From Mantamonas sphyraenae (Eukaryota > CRuMs > Mantamonadidae), in contig JAPMXV010000054.1 in assembly GCA_026936335.1 (NCBI GenBank), positions 124,001 to 188,000 of the forward strand: a stretch of 64,000 bases of DNA, read 5' to 3'. Under the pieces are notes generated by a model that worked only from the letters and a program-made list of their open reading frames with translations, was not told the DNA's origin and searched no databases. Shown piece after piece: positions 62,161 to 64,000 of the stretch (positions are counted from its first letter, which is position 1; every line of letters begins with the position of its first letter). The translations under genes were made by a program, and so were the position numbers.

Positions 62161-64000
62161 TCAGGTGACCTGCTGCAGGTGTGGAGGCCGATGACCAAGA
62201 AGGACGTAGCAAAGTCCAACCAGCCCAATGTTGAGAGCACCATTTGCATCACGATCAACGCAGCGTCGACGTTTGTCGGTGGCTGGATTGATATTGCTTG
62301 CAAGTGACATGGCAGTGCCGTTCACGGTGGTTTGGTGTGTGCGAAGAAACGTGCTTGTGGAGCAGTCGCATCGCTTCAACCTGCCAAGCGGGGCGTGTGA
62401 GCCTAGATCTGGTGCATACTGCATCTCTGCACCGCAGTTGGCACACATCTTGGACGTGAAGAACTCGTTGCAGCGCAGGACGATGTGTGTCCTTGCTAAG
62501 TACTCCACCCCTTTCTTGAAGCCTCCGCTCTCGCCTCGCCATGAAACGGTGCCCACGATGTAGATGACCATCCTTGGTTTCTGATTGTCCCGAGGGCGGG
62601 ATGCATTCGCCAACAGCTGCTGCGTGTGTGCATGCCGTCGCGTCCTGTGCATCTTGCCAATGCTGCCGTCAGGGTCTCCTCCTGCCGCTGCATGCCTTGC
62701 GAGGCTGTGTGTGTGGTCATTGACCTTTTGCTCGTGGTGTGGGAGGGTGGGGACATTCCACCATCGCCCAATGATGGTGTTTGCCCCAGCGGTTGAAGGC
62801 TCCAGCTGCGCACACACAGTATTGGTCTTGAACTTGCCCGGATCAATAAGACACAATTGAATACGTGTCTCCAGAAGTGTCTTGGTGTCCATGGTTTCCT
62901 GCTCCGTGAGCGTGGGGCGCAGGCGCAGGGTGTGGAGGTCCACGACGGCCGGGTCTCCCGACGAGAGCGTGACACCTGCATTCCGCAGGCCATTCAACAC
63001 TTGCCGTGCGCCCAGAAGTTCGCCAACGCGATCGTTGCCCAGCAGGTGGCACAGCCGCAGCACCGTGATCAGTTTGTCCTTTGGTTGTGCTTCCTCTCGC
63101 AGTGCATGCTTCAGCAGTGGGATTGCGTACGCAAGGCTGCGTTGGTGTGGCTCCACAAGCTCGAGTAGCGAAAAGAGTGCATGTTGGCGTGCTTTGGGAT
63201 CGGTCCAGAACGCCCTGAGCATGCTCATTACCCCTTGCGTGTGCCAACCCTGCGCCTTGCAGACCTTGCCCGCAACGACCATGGTTCCGGTCATGGTGGC
63301 CAACTTCCTGGCAGATAGATTGGCCACTCGTGGGCAAAGAAGAAACAGCAACGCAGGAGCAGCGTTTACACGTTCGCGTTTCGCCTCGCCAGACAAGGGG
63401 TCACCAATGAGGGTGTGTCCGGCAAACCGTTCCAATTGCTCAACCACCTTGGCTGCTAACGAGTGCTGGTCCTGATTCTCAAACGCCCATTCCATGATGG
63501 CCTTGTTGGCTCCTGGCACATTGTCGGGGGCATTTCGCACCGCTTGGGCCACATCCATGTAATCGTCGCCCAGCCACGCCGAGACCTTCTTGGATCGGAG
63601 GATGTGCAGCTGCGCGTGCGGGGCAATGCATATGTCAGGGCTAAGGGATCGATCCTTCTTGGGGAGCCCCACGTTGTGGCCATGCGCAACTGCGAGAGAG
63701 AGCTCGTTCCAGGCAGCAGCGTCTTGCGCCTGTGATTCTCGCCCGAAAAAATGCGCAGCGTCGCCGAGGACAGAGTTGTTGAGCTGCGTGCGCAGATTCT
63801 CATTCGCATCATGGAAGAACCCGTCTTGCTTGCCGTTTCGCTTTCCAAACTCTGCTTTCAGCTTGATCAGACGTTGCTCCACCGCAATTTCGCCCTCGCC
63901 AAGCTCGTTGGCAATGGTGCGGACGGCCAGGTCCTGCGGCAACTCCTGCATGGCAGACAACTCTGACTTCAGTGCGGTTGCGAGCTGGTAACGAGAAAGG
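62161..64000 (-). CDS. Fanzor nuclease (eukaryotic TnpB-like), 5' end outside window
   Basis: RNA-guided nuclease family found in eukaryotic mobile elements. The frame is open to the window edge, so the true start may lie upstream; ATG at 63951 is the first in view. Counting from the codon at 63960, the C-terminal half holds the RuvC-like core: RuvC-I Asp373 in QLCLIDPGKFKTNTVCAQ, then IYIVGTVSWRGESGGFKKGV, followed by Glu499 in RCNEFFTSKMCANCGAEM, which starts the zinc finger (Cys506, Cys509), and RuvC-III Asp571 in CVDRDANGALNIGL. Glu placed just before the TSKxC finger and the DRDxNGAxNI ending are Fanzor/TnpB hallmarks. The first 370 residues are helical and less conserved. The second Cys pair is altered (Cys531, Cys533, Cys567) by a roughly 33-residue insertion. 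No intron needed in view; codon use is less GC-biased than neighbours, fitting a mobile origin. Confidence 0.88.
   Translation of the reverse strand, partial: LSRYQLATALKSELSAMQELPQDLAVRTIANELGEGEIAVEQRLIKLKAEFGKRNGKQDGFFHDANENLRTQLNNSVLGDAAHFFGRESQAQDAAAWNELSLAVAHGHNVGLPKKDRSLSPDICIAPHAQLHILRSKKVSAWLGDDYMDVAQAVRNAPDNVPGANKAIMEWAFENQDQHSLAAKVVEQLERFAGHTLIGDPLSGEAKRERVNAAPALLFLLCPRVANLSARKLATMTGTMVVAGKVCKAQGWHTQGVMSMLRAFWTDPKARQHALFSLLELVEPHQRSLAYAIPLLKHALREEAQPKDKLITVLRLCHLLGNDRVGELLGARQVLNGLRNAGVTLSSGDPAVVDLHTLRLRPTLTEQETMDTKTLLETRIQLCLIDPGKFKTNTVCAQLEPSTAGANTIIGRWWNVPTLPHHEQKVNDHTHSLARHAAAGGDPDGSIGKMHRTRRHAHTQQLLANASRPRDNQKPRMVIYIVGTVSWRGESGGFKKGVEYLARTHIVLRCNEFFTSKMCANCGAEMQYAPDLGSHAPLGRLKRCDCSTSTFLRTHQTTVNGTAMSLASNINPATDKRRRCVDRDANGALNIGLVGLCYVLLGHRPPHLQQVT

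Noticed and set aside
62161-64000. Bacterial IS605 TnpB or assembly contamination
   Set aside because: Neighbouring genes on the same contig are spliced and eukaryotic, and the Glu position and long N-terminal half fit Fanzor better than compact TnpB.
1-64000. tRNA, rRNA or snRNA genes
   Set aside because: No convincing tRNA arms, rRNA core sequences or snRNA signatures were seen by eye; a covariance-model scan would be needed to exclude intronic snoRNAs.

Overview
This is nuclear DNA from a eukaryote, GC-rich and very compact. Coding exons strongly favour G or C at third codon positions, all three stop codons are used, and most genes carry zero to four short GT-AG introns (about 60-310 bp, donors usually GTACGT, GTGAGT or GTGCGT). 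Gaps between genes are often under 100 bp, with many head-to-head or tail-to-tail neighbours. Four genes point to a motile flagellum: DYNC2LI1, CFAP46, CFAP70 and a CATSPER2-type sperm channel. A type II NADH dehydrogenase, absent from most animals, sits beside them. A free-living flagellated opisthokont or relative (choanoflagellate, zoosporic fungus, apusomonad or similar) would fit, but the sequence alone does not settle the taxon.

Layout. 1-9.9 kb: PP2A B55 subunit (3' end outside the window), an F-box/SUKH protein with a C-terminal CaaX box, NOC4, a kelch protein and a Golgi-type GT2 glycosyltransferase. 10.2-20.9 kb: PRIM2, DYNC2LI1, two tandem EamA-type transporters, a small unrecognised protein, ceramide synthase, a membrane protein and a five-knuckle CCHC zinc protein whose 5' end includes a 10-nt micro-exon. 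21-36.5 kb: the very long CFAP46, an unrecognised nuclear-looking protein, a secreted or luminal SET-domain protein, a PAQR receptor and a multidomain protein combining ubiquitin-like, 2-oxoglutarate oxygenase, UBA, F-box and repeat regions. 36.6-40.3 kb: a divergent pair of secreted, highly charged paralogues ending in Trp-Trp-Trp. 40.4-57.2 kb: CFAP70, CATSPER2, CNOT9, a Sec14-like protein, NDH-2, a large cyclic-nucleotide-binding protein and SEC61B. 57.2-64 kb: a 1542-residue low-complexity protein, then a Fanzor (eukaryotic TnpB-like, RNA-guided nuclease family) whose 5' end runs off the window.

How the genes relate. Most are unrelated housekeeping genes packed closely. The flagellar genes are a loose cluster, so the two large unrecognised proteins near them (cyclic-nucleotide-binding and 1542-residue) are weak flagellar candidates. 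The most notable items are the Fanzor, the WWW-tail secreted pair, and the oxygenase/F-box fusion. Three genes show single-base frame breaks, two of them in short G runs; sequencing or assembly error is the simplest cause. Exon coordinates given here were worked out by eye from splice signals and reading phase, not from transcripts.
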